Source: Antedon mediterranea (lineage: Eukaryota > Echinodermata > Crinoidea > Comatulida > Antedonidae). Taken from it: a DNA stretch of 64,000 nucleotides. Within the stretch, counting starts at the first letter, position 1. Each line of letters begins with the position of its first letter. The stretch covers positions 40,721,795-40,785,794 of the forward strand of contig NC_092670.1 of NCBI RefSeq assembly GCF_964355755.1, read 5' to 3'. The notes below the pieces were generated by a model. It was given only the letters and a program-made list of their open reading frames with translations. It made no database searches and was not told the origin of the DNA. The translations under genes and the position numbers were made by a program. This document shows positions 35,701 to 50,700 of the stretch, piece after piece.

Positions 35701-38700
35701 CTTGGATGCAACAAAAGAATGTAAGCGCAACACGAGTAATTTGACCAATCACAAGCGATAGATTATCTGAATAATTCTCAAATGCGATTGGTAAGCTCCT
35801 CAGTTGCGTTGTACCTCTACGCCATTGCATTGCATACAGTTTGAACCAAGAGGGGCTAGTATTTAAACTTGGTTATTTTTTTATTATATTACACCAGCAA
35901 CCAAAGACTACTCAGTCTCTTAAATTTATATATACAGTAATAATAAAAGATTATAATTATGAATAATTTATAAAGATTAATATTTAATTTTCAAGTTATC
36001 TACAAAATGAAGGAAATTATTATATCAATAATTGCAAATACCATGCTATTTAGCTAGATGCTTTATTTATGTTAAATAAGCTGTAATGGAAAATGAAAAA
36101 AAAAACAAGGTTAAATATGAGTTTAGTAAAGTTATCCATGACACCACAAAGAAAGGCACACCCAGGGGAGGATTCAGGGGGGGGGGGGCAGCCAGCCTGG
36201 GCCCTCTCTAAATTTCACAAATTGTAATGCAAAAGATAGGACATTAATTAAATTAATTTCACTACTTTTAGGCTCTAGGCTTTGAGCACGGTTGGGGCTT
36301 GCGCCAGTTTGGTGTACTCACAAGGTGGGTGTACATGTATGCAGCCCTATCTGCTAATCATTGTATGCACTAGCGTGGCGTGTTTCCACAGAAGACCTTT
36401 GGCATAATTTGCTTTGTTGCATTCTCCTTTGAAATTAACTCCCACCTTTTGTCAAACATTCACCCAATTTTGATTCATTTAATCTATTTATTTTTCAGGA
36501 TACGCCTCCTTTGATAATTTTTGGCACAATATAAATGTTTGATTATTATCACTTGTGTATGCACCAAGTTGGCATATTCACAAGATTGGTGCCAATGTGT
36601 TTACATTCAAATTTTAGGATACATCTTTTTTTTTTATTGCCGCAATATAAATTTTGATTATCATTATGTACCAAGTTACTTTGGCATACTTACAAGAATG
36701 ATATCAAAATATGGGTTTAGATTTATCTACTTTATATGCACTAGGGTGTGGCGTATGAATACATAATTGTTAAAAGCCATGTTGTTTACATGTCATGTGT
36801 TTGGGAAGGGAATCATTGCACGCAACAGGTTGTCATACAAACACATGTTTAGTCCTATCTTCTCATTGCACGCGACAGGCTGTGTTAAATCAGGGTGCAT
36901 ACATGCGTGTCTCTTTGTGGTGCCACGGACGAGGTATGAATAAAGAAAGTTGTTATGATTACATGCAATACTACCATGCATCTATGTATAACATTATTAC
37001 AATATTGGGGGTCATGCTGGTAGGGGAGGGGGTGTTGATGCAAGGGGCTACAACCTACCGCGGACGTTTGGCATTCTCTGGCGAAGACTTGGCCTGTACA
37101 TTGTCTTTGTGCTTCCTATATGATAAACAAGGGGTGTGAAATGAGGACAAACAGTCCAACAGACAACATCACAACATCATGCAATGTAAACTCACATTAT
37201 GACTACATTACAATGTTCAACATGCATTATTCTACCTTTATATCATTAAAACATTCAGGCTAAGTATAAACGAGGTTATACTTAGTCTTAAGAATTCAGA
37301 TACATAATGAATGTTCTATCTAAGAGAAGTAATGTAACATATCAGGTATCAAAATCCAATCATTGTTATAGGAGATACTAAAATGAGATGCTACAACATA
37401 TTAGAACAAATCATGAGTAAGAGTTTGAAGAGAAATTAAAGAGGAGTAGAATGAGAGTAATTCAAATATAGAAAGGCCTCATTTTCGAGTAGAACACAAT
37501 AAAAATGAAAAAAAAAAATTATTTTATAAATTAGATTTTGAATGAGTTTCCCTAAATTGTAATCTTTGTTTGAACATCTTCGGATACCAAAATGTTGAAA
37601 GGTTCCATTATACTATTTGGTGTAAAACCTAAATCTTTTGAAACTGATTATCAATAACACTTTTGTTTTCATATAAAGTTGGGAAGACACTTCTAAAGAT
37701 AAACAACCTATCTTGATACAGTTTCATATAAAAAAGATTCTATAATTATAACTTATGTTTGATGTTGCAATTTGTTGTACTGTATTATTGTCCTAATGTA
37801 ATCAAATCTTCTTCATTTTTTAATTGCCCTATAAGGAATAAATAAATATATGTTGGTTGAAAACCAGGTGTAATGTAGTGAGGGTGTGTGGGCAGTGTGT
37901 TGTAAGATTGTGATTTCAAATCCAATGTGACTTGTATCTCCTAAGGCAAGACACTTTTTACTTACGTTTTCCTTTCTGATTACTAGCTGCATTATGGGAG
38001 TATGTTGTCATACGTTTTTTATCCAAAAATGACCGGCGTAATAATATATGTATTTAGAGGTTTCACAACAATAGGTGCTTTATAAATCAAGGATATTATC
38101 AATAGCTTTACCTTCCCGTTGTTGGGCTTGACACAGGTCGAAGGTGAAGTTTCCAAGTAGCTGCTGAGATTGAGTTAGGATCAGCTGCATAGCAACGCCA
38201 CAGACACTGAGAAAAAATTAAATATGTTTATTATTTGTTCATTCTCCACCTCGTTCAATAGTAATTAGGTTTTCTTTCTGTCAAGCTATTTTTATCATCT
38301 TTCATATATTCTTTATTTTCATTTTCTTTCATTCTACCTTCTATGTTCCTTTGACCAAATTATATTAATGTTCTTTTCTTATACTCTATTATTTATTTAT
38401 TTATTCTTTCTTTTGATTGGATTGCATTTTCAGTAACGTAGTACTTCAAATGGTCCACATTGTTTTACAAGGTTTAAAGAAAAATTATAGCATATACAGT
38501 ATACAGCTTTGTACAGTAATTGTTAATTTAAAATTTTATATTTCCAGCTAATTTTGACCATATTATAATATGTTTATACTACAAAAATAACATATCTAAA
38601 TACAGAAGTCAATCTGTTACATGGATTGATGCTGCCCTTATACAGGATTACTGCTGACTGGACAGTTTGAATATACTGTATTAAGGTTACATACTCTAGA

Positions 38701-41700
38701 GAACACGTTTGAATATATGAAAGTAAACACTGTACATTTCAGATTAATTAAAGCCCATGTATTATCATTGTAATAATACGCTTTTAAAATTCTGTGTTTT
38801 TCCCTTTTTAAACTTCTGTCTATAATAGTATATTACTTATGGGCATGGGTTCCACTAAATACAGTATATAATAGTATTACTTAATATGGGCATGGGTTCC
38901 ACTAAATACAGTATATAATAGTATATTACTTAATATGGGCATGGGTTCCACTAAATACAGTATATAATAGTATTACTTAATATGGGCATGGGTTCCACTA
39001 AATACAGTATATAATAGTATTACTTAATATGGGCATGGGTTCCACTAAATACAGTATATAATAGTATTACTTAATATGGGCATGGGTTCCACTAAATACA
39101 GTATATAATAGTATTACTTAATATGGGCATGGGTTCCACTAAATACAGTATATAATAGTATTACTTAATATGGGCATGGGTTCCACTAAATACAGTATAT
39201 AATAGTATTACTTAATATGGGCATGGGTTCCACTAAATACAGTATATAATAGTATATTACTTAATATGGGCATGGGTTCCACTAAATACAGTATATAATA
39301 GTATTACTTAATATGGGTATGGGTTCCACTAAATACAGTATATAATAGTATATTACTTAATATGGGCATGGGTTCCACTAAATACAGTATATAATAGTAT
39401 ATTACTTAATATGGGCATGGGTTCCACTAAATACAGTATATAATAGTATTACTTAATATGGGCATGGGTTCCACTAAATACAGTATATAATAGTATATTA
39501 CTTAATATGGGCATGGGTTCCACTAAATACAGTATATAATAGTATATTACTTAATATGGGCATGGGTTCCACTAAATACAGTATATAATTTAAAGCCCAT
39601 GCATTATATATTTATTTTGGAAATTCAATGCATTTAAAAATAGCATGTAATGATAGAAATAGTAAAAAACTAATGTAACAAAAGTGTGATGTTCCCAAAT
39701 ATTGTAGTGATATGCCCAAATATGGTAGTGATATGAAATCATCATGTCCATATATAGGCACATCACATTTTGTCACAGAAAATTTGATAATTTTTTTTTA
39801 TTATTTTATTTATTCGACTTCTCACTAACTCGGTTAGTGAAGGATCTGGACCAACAGGTGGTAAACACCTCTAAAACGGTCCAGTACCAATTTGCACAGT
39901 GGCTGTGTGTGACAGTGGCTGTGTTTGTGTGGACTAGTACACCGGGGTAACCCCCTACTCGTCTCGAAAGATGTACTAGGTTCTTTAAAAGTGCGCATGA
40001 GCTATGTGTACACTGGACCTACGGTTTATAGTCCTTATCCGAGAAGACTCGTTCTACCACCAGAACCATGGAGCGAGTGAGCCTCGAACCCTTGCCGATG
40101 TTATGGCTACGTAATTACGGTTCCACTGTCTTAACCGCTCGGCCGGCCACTCACTCTCTGAGTCTTCGTAGTCTCTTTAATATTACACATCAAATAGATA
40201 CTGTATACAAATGTTGATTTATGCAAGAAAGATTGATGTAAACGTTGTTTGTTATTATTGATTTTTTTTTATTGATTCCTGTAGATACCATAATCATTGT
40301 GTCTTTTTAATATCTTCCATATTTTATTTGATAAAAATGTTAGTAAATAAAGACATAGTGTCACACTCGGTTCTCGGTCCTGAATCTAGATTAAAAAAGA
40401 ATCTGCCATCATAGCATCACATGTGTACCACATCGCCTAGTATCAGAAACCATAACCTAATACTTAATATAACCTTACATGATACAGGCACCACATGTGA
40501 TACACATGTGATCCTGTATTGTATAATCTTCCTATGATACTGGGAAAATATTGTTGATGTAGGGATACTACACTCAGAATCAGGGAGAAATATAACTTTT
40601 ACTAAAATGATATAAAACTGATGAATGTCATCATCTTGGTGATTACGTAACTCTAATGAATCCTAACATTTGATTGCTTTAAGTATGTACTTTATTGGAC
40701 ATGATTCTTTAAGCACATCATACAGCAAGTATTACAACATTAATTAACAGTATTGCTACTAAGTTTTTACGTATACAAACACTTAATGTGCTTAATGTTT
40801 TAAGTACATGCTTAATACTACCTGAATGAGTTGAGCTGCTGGGTGTCTTCGACGTGCAAAATGCTTCTGCCTTTGCTGCTGTTGTACTTGCAGAGCAAAA
40901 CCAGAACCAAGGATGCCCTAAATAAAAACAAAATCTACAAATAATAATTTCAAATTATGCATTACCAATACTAATATCATCCTATATAATGATAATTATG
41001 TTATATTGCCTACTTAAAGGTGCAATATAACAATGTAATATAACATTAGTCATGTAATCATAGTCATTGCAGCTGGTACAATCATGTTATTATAACTGCG
41101 CTTATTACCTTTTTGGATCCATATTTTAACCAATCATGTTCTTGTATTTATGTAAGCTATCTAACACTGTAACACTAACTACAAGTTAAGCTCGGTTTCC
41201 ACTACAAGTTAAGCTCGGTTTCCACTAGGACGCAACGCAAGGACATAAAACCATAATGCAAGCGAATTGACCAATGACAATGATAGTTTGAATATTCCAT
41301 CGCTAATTGTGATTGGTCAAATTACTTGCATTGCGCTTTGTGTCCTTGCGTTGCTTTCTAGTGGGAACCAAGCTTCAATCAGCACTAAAGCGTGGTTCCC
41401 ACTAGCGACGCAACACAAGGACGTAACGCAACGCAAGTGACTTGACCAATCACAAGCGATGGCTTATTCGCTTGTGATTGCTAACTGTCTATAACTTCGC
41501 TTGTCATTGGTTAAAACGCTTGCGTTGCGTTTACGTCCTTGCGTTACGTTCTAGTGGGAACCAAGCTTAAAGCATAAATATACAAATGACTTATATAAGC
41601 CTATCAAGAATACCTTGGAAAGGTGTATATAACTAGACTGATATTCATCAGACAATAAATGTAACTTTTTCAATTAACTTTGTGATGACAGGCTAAAAAT

Positions 41701-44700
41701 AAGTTGCACCACATGTTTCCTTTCTTGGAATACTTCTATAGACTATAATTATTAATTTCCTTAAATTGTTATTATTAAACTTTAATTAATAATAAAGATT
41801 TATTGGTTTGTTATTTAAAATTGAATGTATTACTTTGATACATTACTTATGTATAAAGAAACATAACCGACAGGCAGACAGACAGACAGACAGGCCATAT
41901 GTCATTACTCATGTATAAAGAAACATAACCGACAAGCCATATGTCATTTATAAGCTGCTGAATAAGACGGGTGGGCTAACCAGAGGCAAACGTCGATTTC
42001 ATGTTGAATGTATTTAATACTGACACATATGCACACAGGGTTCAATGATAGCCTACTTATGAATGAACTTAAAGTTTACTGGCTAGGTTTATGTTTATTT
42101 TAAGATGCTTACTTTAAGGTAGACTTAACCATCTACATAGATTAATTAAAAATGCTTGAGACATTACATAAATTAACATTAATATATACAGTATTTCTAT
42201 ATTATTAATTCAAAGGCAAATTACTGCAAAAATGACAATGCTGTGGGTATCAGTTGCTGGATAAATACTTATATTTATTGCTTGAATGGGAAAAAAGAAA
42301 GTGAGAGATAATTAGTTAATGTTTCATAAATTTCAATAATATTTGCATCTATGTTTATTTAACAAATTATGTTTGGCTAAACTAATTTGAACACCTCAAA
42401 TACAAGTGTATTGAAGCTGATGATCACATTCTATCCTCATTTAGGAAATTATGTTTGGCTAACTAATTTGAACACCTCAAATACAAGTGTATTGAAGCTG
42501 ATCACATTCTATCCTCATTTAGGAAATTATGCCAATTACTTTTGTGATATTACAATCAAATATATATTACAAATGTGATGACAACTTAATGTACTATAGA
42601 TAATGATTGTACAAATAGGCACTTCATCAATGGCGAGTGATTCAAATTGAAATTTAATAGGACACTTCATTCTTTTGTGGGTATTACAACTATAAGAATA
42701 TAACAATATTATGCAGTTCTAACATATGGTAATATCCTAATATGGTAACATATGGTAATATCCTAATATATAATCTGTGATTTACAGAACTAGGACTCAC
42801 AAACTTACTACCTTTTGTTAAGTAGGATTTCCATCTGGCCTCTGGACATTCTCTGTTATTAATTGAATCATTATAGGGACAATGTCAACATTTTTCTACT
42901 GCAGTTACTGCAGTAACTTTATTTTGTTTAGCAAGCTGTTTTTGGGTTATAGTCATACACTGTTTATTGCAGTGACTGCTCATCATTTTCGTCACTGAAA
43001 CTAAAATACATATTGCAGCTAACAAAGTAGTTACTGCAGTAACCTATTTTTACTGCAGTATCCTTTTTTTTCTCAAGAAATTATGTTCTGTATTTTAACT
43101 TAGATGGTGATAACCATTGGTCAATTATTATTATTTGTTGTTGACAATAACATTATTATTAAATGCTGTAAAATAATCACTCAACTAATTTCTAATTGTT
43201 GGATAAAATAGATAGCACTGTCGCTGCTCAGTGGCAATATCACTGTCGCTGCTCAGTGGCAATAGCACTGTCGCTGCTCAGTGGCAATAGCACTGTCGCT
43301 GCTCAGTGGCAATAGCACTGTCGCTGCTCAGTGGCAATAGCACTTTCGCTGCTTAGTGGCAATAGCACTGTCGCTGCTCAGTGGCAATAGCACTGTCGCT
43401 GCTCAGTGGCAATAGCACTGTCGCTGCTCAGTGGCAATAGCACTGTCGCTGCTCAGTGGCAATAGCACTGTCGCTGCTCAGTGGCAATAGCACTGTCGCT
43501 GCTCAGTGGCAATAGAACTGTCGCTGCTCAGTGGCGTTGGATATTGTAAGATGATGTAATCCATCTCCTTCTTTTGTTAATTGCTCCATGAGGGATGAAT
43601 AAAGATATATACTGATGCATAAAATAGTGTTCATTTAATTTATTTGTATGTAATAATTTCTTTTATTTTTCAGAACAGTAAAGTGTTGTACACATGTAAT
43701 AAAAACTGACAGAAAGTGAGAGCATCATTTGAAATTCTGAGTACATTGATTATTGACTTGAGTATACTAATACTTGAAGATGGCAACATACAGTATGCAA
43801 AGGTAATTGATTTATTTTAAAGGGAGCATGTCAAATGTATTCTACTGCAGTTACTGCAGTAACTACTTTGTTAAACAATAATGTATGTTTTTAGTTTGTT
43901 GTTCAATGTGTCACTGCAATAATCAGTGTTTAAAATTACTTAAAGTTTGATAAATAATTACATAAACATGTTAAAAAGTAAACATAATGTAGTTACTGCA
44001 GTAGAATAAGTTTGACATGTTCCCTATCTTGATTAAACTAATCCTAATTAATCATAAAGGAGATTTATAGTCAGATCAATTGTGTTTGAAAACTATTGTT
44101 TTAAATTTATTTATTTATTTTATTTATTTATTTACTCTATATCAATGGTTCTTTAATGTTGAGTAAAAAACATAACATGGGACAAAAAATGTGATGTGCC
44201 CATATATGGACATGATGTCATATCACTACCATATTTGGGCATATCACCACTATATTTGGGCATATCACCACTATATTTGGGCACAGACAGAGCTTTACAT
44301 TTAATCCCCAAACTCCAACGTGTTTATATGACAATAGCTAAAGTAAACTGACAAGTGGGATCTTGATGAATGGGTTATCCACCAAATCTAAATCCAAGAA
44401 GTGATCTTATACCAAAGTACAATTGCTTAAGTATGGTAATTGAGTTGAAATTTAATCATAAGGGTTTTATTTCTTGACATTTTGCCACAAAATGTAGATA
44501 ACATTGTCAATCCAATATATTACAGTGAGACACCTCTATACTAGTAATAAATGCTCACATTAAAAAAATAATTTATCAAGTTTAAAGCATTTCATTAGCT
44601 TCATTGAGTGTATTCAGTGAAAATCTGTAACCCTGATTTAAAAAAAGTCTTCATTTTGAAATAATAAAACAGACAGAACACCTGTGCTAACTTCCTATTT

Positions 44701-47700
44701 CAGAATTAAATGATAGTTTATTAGAAAACAGTTGTATAACATGATTGAAGAGTGCATATTACTACGATGATAGCCAATGCGTTTTAAGGTCAAATGTCAA
44801 ATCAAACTGCTCTGCTGTTTCCTGTCGTTAACGTCTTTAAAACGGTTGTCAATTATTTGTTATTTTTATTCATGTTCGTTAAAATATGAATGGAGATGAC
44901 GCACCTTCCTATCATTTAGACTATTTTGCATAAACAGCGCCACCAGTGTTGATCATGATAATTGCCGACTGTATGATTGTCATGACCATCAATAAAATAA
45001 CATTTGGGATGCGTACAATGACGTAGATAACAGGTGACGTCAATTTACAAACAAAACAAATGTCATTTACTTTTTAACAATTTAAGTCAGTACTTACGGC
45101 AGGAAGAGCAAAGAACGATGCACCCAAAATTGCAAATAAAGTACAAACTAACTTTCCAGACCAATTACTTGGTGTTTTGTCTCCATAACCAATAGTTGTT
45201 AAGGTAATCTGTTAAAAAATTAACAAATTTTATGCTGGAATTTAATTAGCATATTTAAGCATCGATACATTCATTCAAAATTTATTTATTTTTTAAACAT
45301 ATATATTTTAAACCACATTATGCGGTACTTAATTAGCATAATTAGCATATTTAAGCATATTAAACCATACGTTTGTTAACAAACGTTTCAGCCTTTAAAA
45401 AAGTGCTGCTGTTTTGTATGGTTTTATATTTACCGAAATAAATAAGTTTATTCATAAATTTATTTATTTTTTAAACATAATATATCTTAAACCACATTAA
45501 ATGAGAGCACACACATAATAAAGAAACCCTCAAATTAATATAAAATTTCATGAATAATTATCTATAATATTCAAGTATTGATTCCAATAACATTTTTTTT
45601 AAATAATAATAATAAAAATCCATGTTTAATAGTGCATTATGAAAAGCCTCAATGCGCTTAACAGTAAAATAAAATGAAAACTAAGCGCCTGTTTCTGCTT
45701 TTTTTTAAACCATTCTTTCAAAATAAAGTATTTTAAATTTGTATTTTTTTTCTCACCAGAAAGTGGTCTTTAAAACAGCCTTTTAAGTTTTAAAATCAGA
45801 CTTAAAATTGTGTAGTTTTAATAAAGATTTTTACTTCTGTGAATAATTATTTCACTTTAAAAAAAAAAAATATCTTTAAGTTAAATATTAAAAGTACAAA
45901 ATATTACAGTAAGGTACATACAAACACTCATATTACACTTAGATTACACTTATATTATTATTATGTATCTCTTAAATATGGTAATTACTGATATATGTTA
46001 CAAAGACTATTGTTGTAGACATATCCGTAGCCATAAGGATGGAGAGAAGCAGATGTGAAAATGTTTACTGTATTAAGTGTCATAGTGTTTGAGACCTATA
46101 CGCCACAAGGTAGTGGTCTAATGGTAGGCCACCTGAGTGTCATAGTGTTTGAGACCTATACGCCACAAGGTAGTGGTCTAATGGTAGGCCACCTGAGTGT
46201 CACAGTGTTTGAGACCTATACGCCACAAGGTAGTGGTCTAATGGTAGGCCACCTGCATACAAGCAGTAGGATTTAGAGTTCTAGTCTCAGCCGGGGCATT
46301 GAATTTTTATTTAAATATATTTATGGCTGGAGTGCACATTATTTATGGCTGGAGTGCACATTATTTATGGCTGGAGTGCACATTATTTATGGCTGGAGTG
46401 CACATTATTTATGGCTGGAGTGCACATTATTTATGGCTGGAGTGCACATTATTTATGGCTGGAGTGCACATTATTTATTTGAAGAATTTTTGAGTGTTTT
46501 AAGTTTCTCTATTTCCCTGTGGTTTTTAAATATTTTTTTTCCATTACAATTGACTCAAATGAAAACCAGAAATTCTCTAAAAAGACATATTTTTGGGATT
46601 TTTTAAAAAACACATTTGGAAAACCAGAATATCTGAAAAAATTGAAATATTGGACTCCAGCCCAAATAAGGCTTGTGTTGGGAGAGTTGACTGTATATCA
46701 TATGGCTGCTAGATTAATCCAGTTTTTTTATTGATCGTGTTTCACTAATTATTAAAAAGTCAATGATTATTGCCCTAAAATGGAACAAGGCTTCTAAATC
46801 TACAATATGAAATCAATTTAAACAGAAGCCTTTTGACAATCTGTGATTTTGAGAAGAAGAAAAATCATATATCAATCAAACTGGTGTTGAATACCCTGTC
46901 TCTTTTTTCTTGATATATTTGTTTCTAATTGCTTAAACATAGTTTCACTTAAATTTCAGGCAAGCTCATGCTTAATTTCAGGCAAGCTCATGCTTAATTT
47001 TAGGCAAGCTCATGCTTAATTTCAGGCAAGCTCATGCTTAATTTTAGGCAAGCTCATGCTTAATTTCAGGCAAGCTCATGCTTAATGTCAGGCAAGCTCA
47101 TGCTTAATTTCAGATAAGTATGCTTAATTTCAGACAAGCATGCTTAATTTTAGACAAGCTCATGCTTAATTTCAGACAAGCTCATGCTTAATTTCAGACA
47201 AGCTCATGTTTAATTCCAGAAAAGCTCATGCTTAATTTCAGGCAAGCTCATGCTTAATTTCAGGCAAGCTCATGCTTAATTTCAGGCAAGCTCATGCTTA
47301 ATTTCAGATAAGTATGCTTAATTTCAGACAAGCTCATTCTTAATTCCAGAAAAGCTCATGCTTAATTTCAGAAAAGCTATGCTTAATTTCAGAAAAGCTC
47401 ATGCTTAATTTCAGAAAAGTTCATGCTTATTTTCTGGTAAACTCATGCATAATTTAATCAAAATTTGTACTCATGGGAAACCTGAATACCAAATTTGGTG
47501 CTTTTGGAAAAAAACTCACACCAGGCAATAGGAGAAAACTACAGAAAAATCTCTTTCTATTAGACATTCTATTTCCTTCGTTTCTTATAAGACTCAAATT
47601 GTGTTTTTTGGTGATACAATATTTTATGTGTTTTAATTTTGTTGTCATTTGTAAACGTTTAACCCTTGAGGCAAAAATTATATATTGGGTAAAATCAATT

Positions 47701-50700
47701 CATAATTTATCTCATCACAATGGTTTGAAACATTGTTTGCGTTTAGCCTCAAGCAGTTGATTGTTATTTAAATGATTTCTTAGTTTTTATATGAATGTTT
47801 TGATGCATAACATTATCCTTCCAAAGAGTTAAGAAAAGCAAGTACTAAGTACGCAAACCTAAACCTATCTGATTTTTATCTTTCATGGATTCTTCTTAAT
47901 TATATAAGTTTAACACCAAAGTAGCTGAACAAACAAAATCAAATTAAACCTTAAAATTTATCTGTAAGCTTGGTTCCCTCTTGCGTTCTATTTACAAACT
48001 AGTTTGACAAAAAAAGTGTGTGTATGGGCACATCACATTTGTCACATAAAGTTTGATAGTGTAGACAGTGCTTTAGATGCAATACATCCGAATTGTCGCC
48101 TGTGATTGGTCAACTCACCTACATTGTTGCATTGCATCCAAGTGGGAACACGAAGTAATTGGCGAGTTTGTGCTCGCTGTTGGAATGCGTATGAAATAAA
48201 TAAAATAAATCCAAAGGCAAATTACTGAAAAAATGACAATGCTGTGGGTATCAGTGGCTGAATCTCAATGGAGATACAAAAAAAAGCGAAAAGCTAAATC
48301 AAAACGATAAGTAAAACAGCCAGAAAAGTAAGCAGAGCTTTCGAGCAACACTAGCCCTTCATCAGTGCAAGTGTGAAATAAATAAAATATAAATAAATTG
48401 TTATAATTACCAAACCATAATACAACGAATCTGGTAGATTGTCAAATTCATCTGGGTTGCTCTTTTGTTCTAATGCATATACAGAAAATGATATGGCAAT
48501 CAACGCAAGAAAACTAATATACCACGTTGTTAGTAGCTCCTGAAAAAATTAATGAAAATTAATCATTAAATTATTAAATGTACATCATCATCGAGTCATA
48601 TTTTAATAATAATGGGGTAATAACATTTATTTCCACAATTAATAGAGCAAAATACAGAGTAACATAATAAATATACAACCGATAATGAACATAATTAATA
48701 TAATGCAAGAAAAGAGTAACATAATAAATATACAACTGATAATGAACATAATTAATATAATGCAAGAAAAGAGTAACCAAAATAAAAGTTATATTATATA
48801 TTTTTTTATGATAATATTTAGGCTGTAAGGAAGTACAACTGTGTTATTATGTAGACGACAAGTAGACAGTCACATTTTACCCTGTTCCTCAATATACCTG
48901 TAGTTACCCTACATTACTGTTAATTGTACGTACTACAGTAGATACCCGACCCCCCACCCCCCTCCATTGGGACACCCCTATTCATATCCCTATTAAGGGG
49001 AAACTTTTCAGTTTATGAACAAAGGAGAAATATATGTTTAACAATAAGGCCAACTCCTATTCAAGAAACACTCCTATTAAGGGGACACTTTGTCAGGCCC
49101 CTAAAGTTTACTTGTTTCCGGAGCTCAGCATTTGCTGGGTCCGGAGCCGAGGCTAGGCTCTTGAAAATAACATCAAATCATTTGATTATTTCAATTAGTA
49201 TTATTTCATTTATAAAATCATACATAATATGATACCTAGTCCTCACAAGTAATGTTGTCTAATGTTTTAGGAAAAATAATATGACCTGCGTTCATGTTAA
49301 TGTTTTACATTTGCATGCATGTTTTGTATTAAGTGTTACCATAGAAACCAATCAAATCCAACTAGCTTTATATCAAGTTGTAATAAAAAGATACTAAAAT
49401 GATGTGATTGGCTTTCAGTTGCTTTTCCAACAAATATCAAAATACTACAATTAAAATTTATTAGAAATTCATATTTTGTAAATTAAAAAAATTAGAATAA
49501 TTTGAAATTACAATAGAACCACGACCAGCTAGATTTATATCAAGTTGCCAAGATAGGAACTCGACATAACAGTGCTTTGATCTGCATGCGACAAATACCA
49601 ACAGTACTGTGCTATGTACATATTCCCTGTGGCATGCAGTGTCTGATAAGGTGGGGGGGGGGGGACTATTCGTGTCGCAGCCACAGATAAATCCTTTTAT
49701 CCTCAGACCTCAGCATCCTGTTAGATTGCCTTTAAAACAAAGGAAATATAACACTAACCCTATTTTTGGGGTACACTCCCAAAGGGGTTATTTTTTTAAT
49801 CATAAAGCTGTCCCTTTAATACTACAGGATTCAACCTTACAGTATTTACCGTATGATTGTGGTAAAATGCTGTCAAGTATCAACTAAACTTAAACAGATC
49901 TCCAAAAATTGTGTAATTCATTTCTTAGATATAAAAGCACTACATCAAATGTAATCTGACAGAATTTAGAAGATTATTAAATGTTAATTCCATTTGGAAA
50001 GTGGAAAACAAATTTACTGCGCACTAGAAACTGTTGAAAAAAATAAATCCTAAGTGTATAGACTACCTGCTTCTTATGTGTCAATGTTGTAAAATTAACT
50101 AAACATTAAAGGGACACATTTGGGACCCTAATATATACCCCTACTATTTTAATCCACTTCTCTGTTATATTCTGAAACCTTCAAAGATCAGATACAACCC
50201 TAAAACCATCAGAGTTATATCGGATTTAATGATACAGAGTTATAGAGAGTTATTACTTATTTTGTTTATCATGTTTCAGTTTGATGAGGTAATCATGTCA
50301 AAAACAGTATAAGTGGGTCCCGTCATTTCACAAATGTTACAATGTTAGTAACACTGTATACTCACATAGACACAATTCAGCACTATAAACGTATAATACT
50401 TCAGGTCATTTGATGCCATACATCAACTTTCTGTGCTCATTAACGTATGTGCTTGTTGCACGAATAACCTATGATTTTGATACAGGTTATTTCTCTGGTT
50501 TTATCTTCACAAATCACAAAAATCACATACTACTATCTTCATCCTAAAATCCCTGTCTACACTATCAAACTAGTTTGACAAAAAAGTGTGATGTGCCCAA
50601 ATATGGTAGTGATTTGACATCATCATGTCAATATATGGACCCTAACCCATTTTTTGTCACATAAAGTTTGATAGTGTAGACAGAGATTCAATATTTGTAT

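Noticed and set aside
36795-37139. 114-codon plus-strand ORF
   Set aside because: No domain, signal or splice context; located in a KCNQ intron on the opposite strand with low-complexity surroundings.
46055-46606. Repeat-containing ORFs of 64-79 codons
   Set aside because: They follow the 60-bp and 22-bp tandem repeats; the 22-bp unit even rotates the frame so that the same peptide words appear in three phases.
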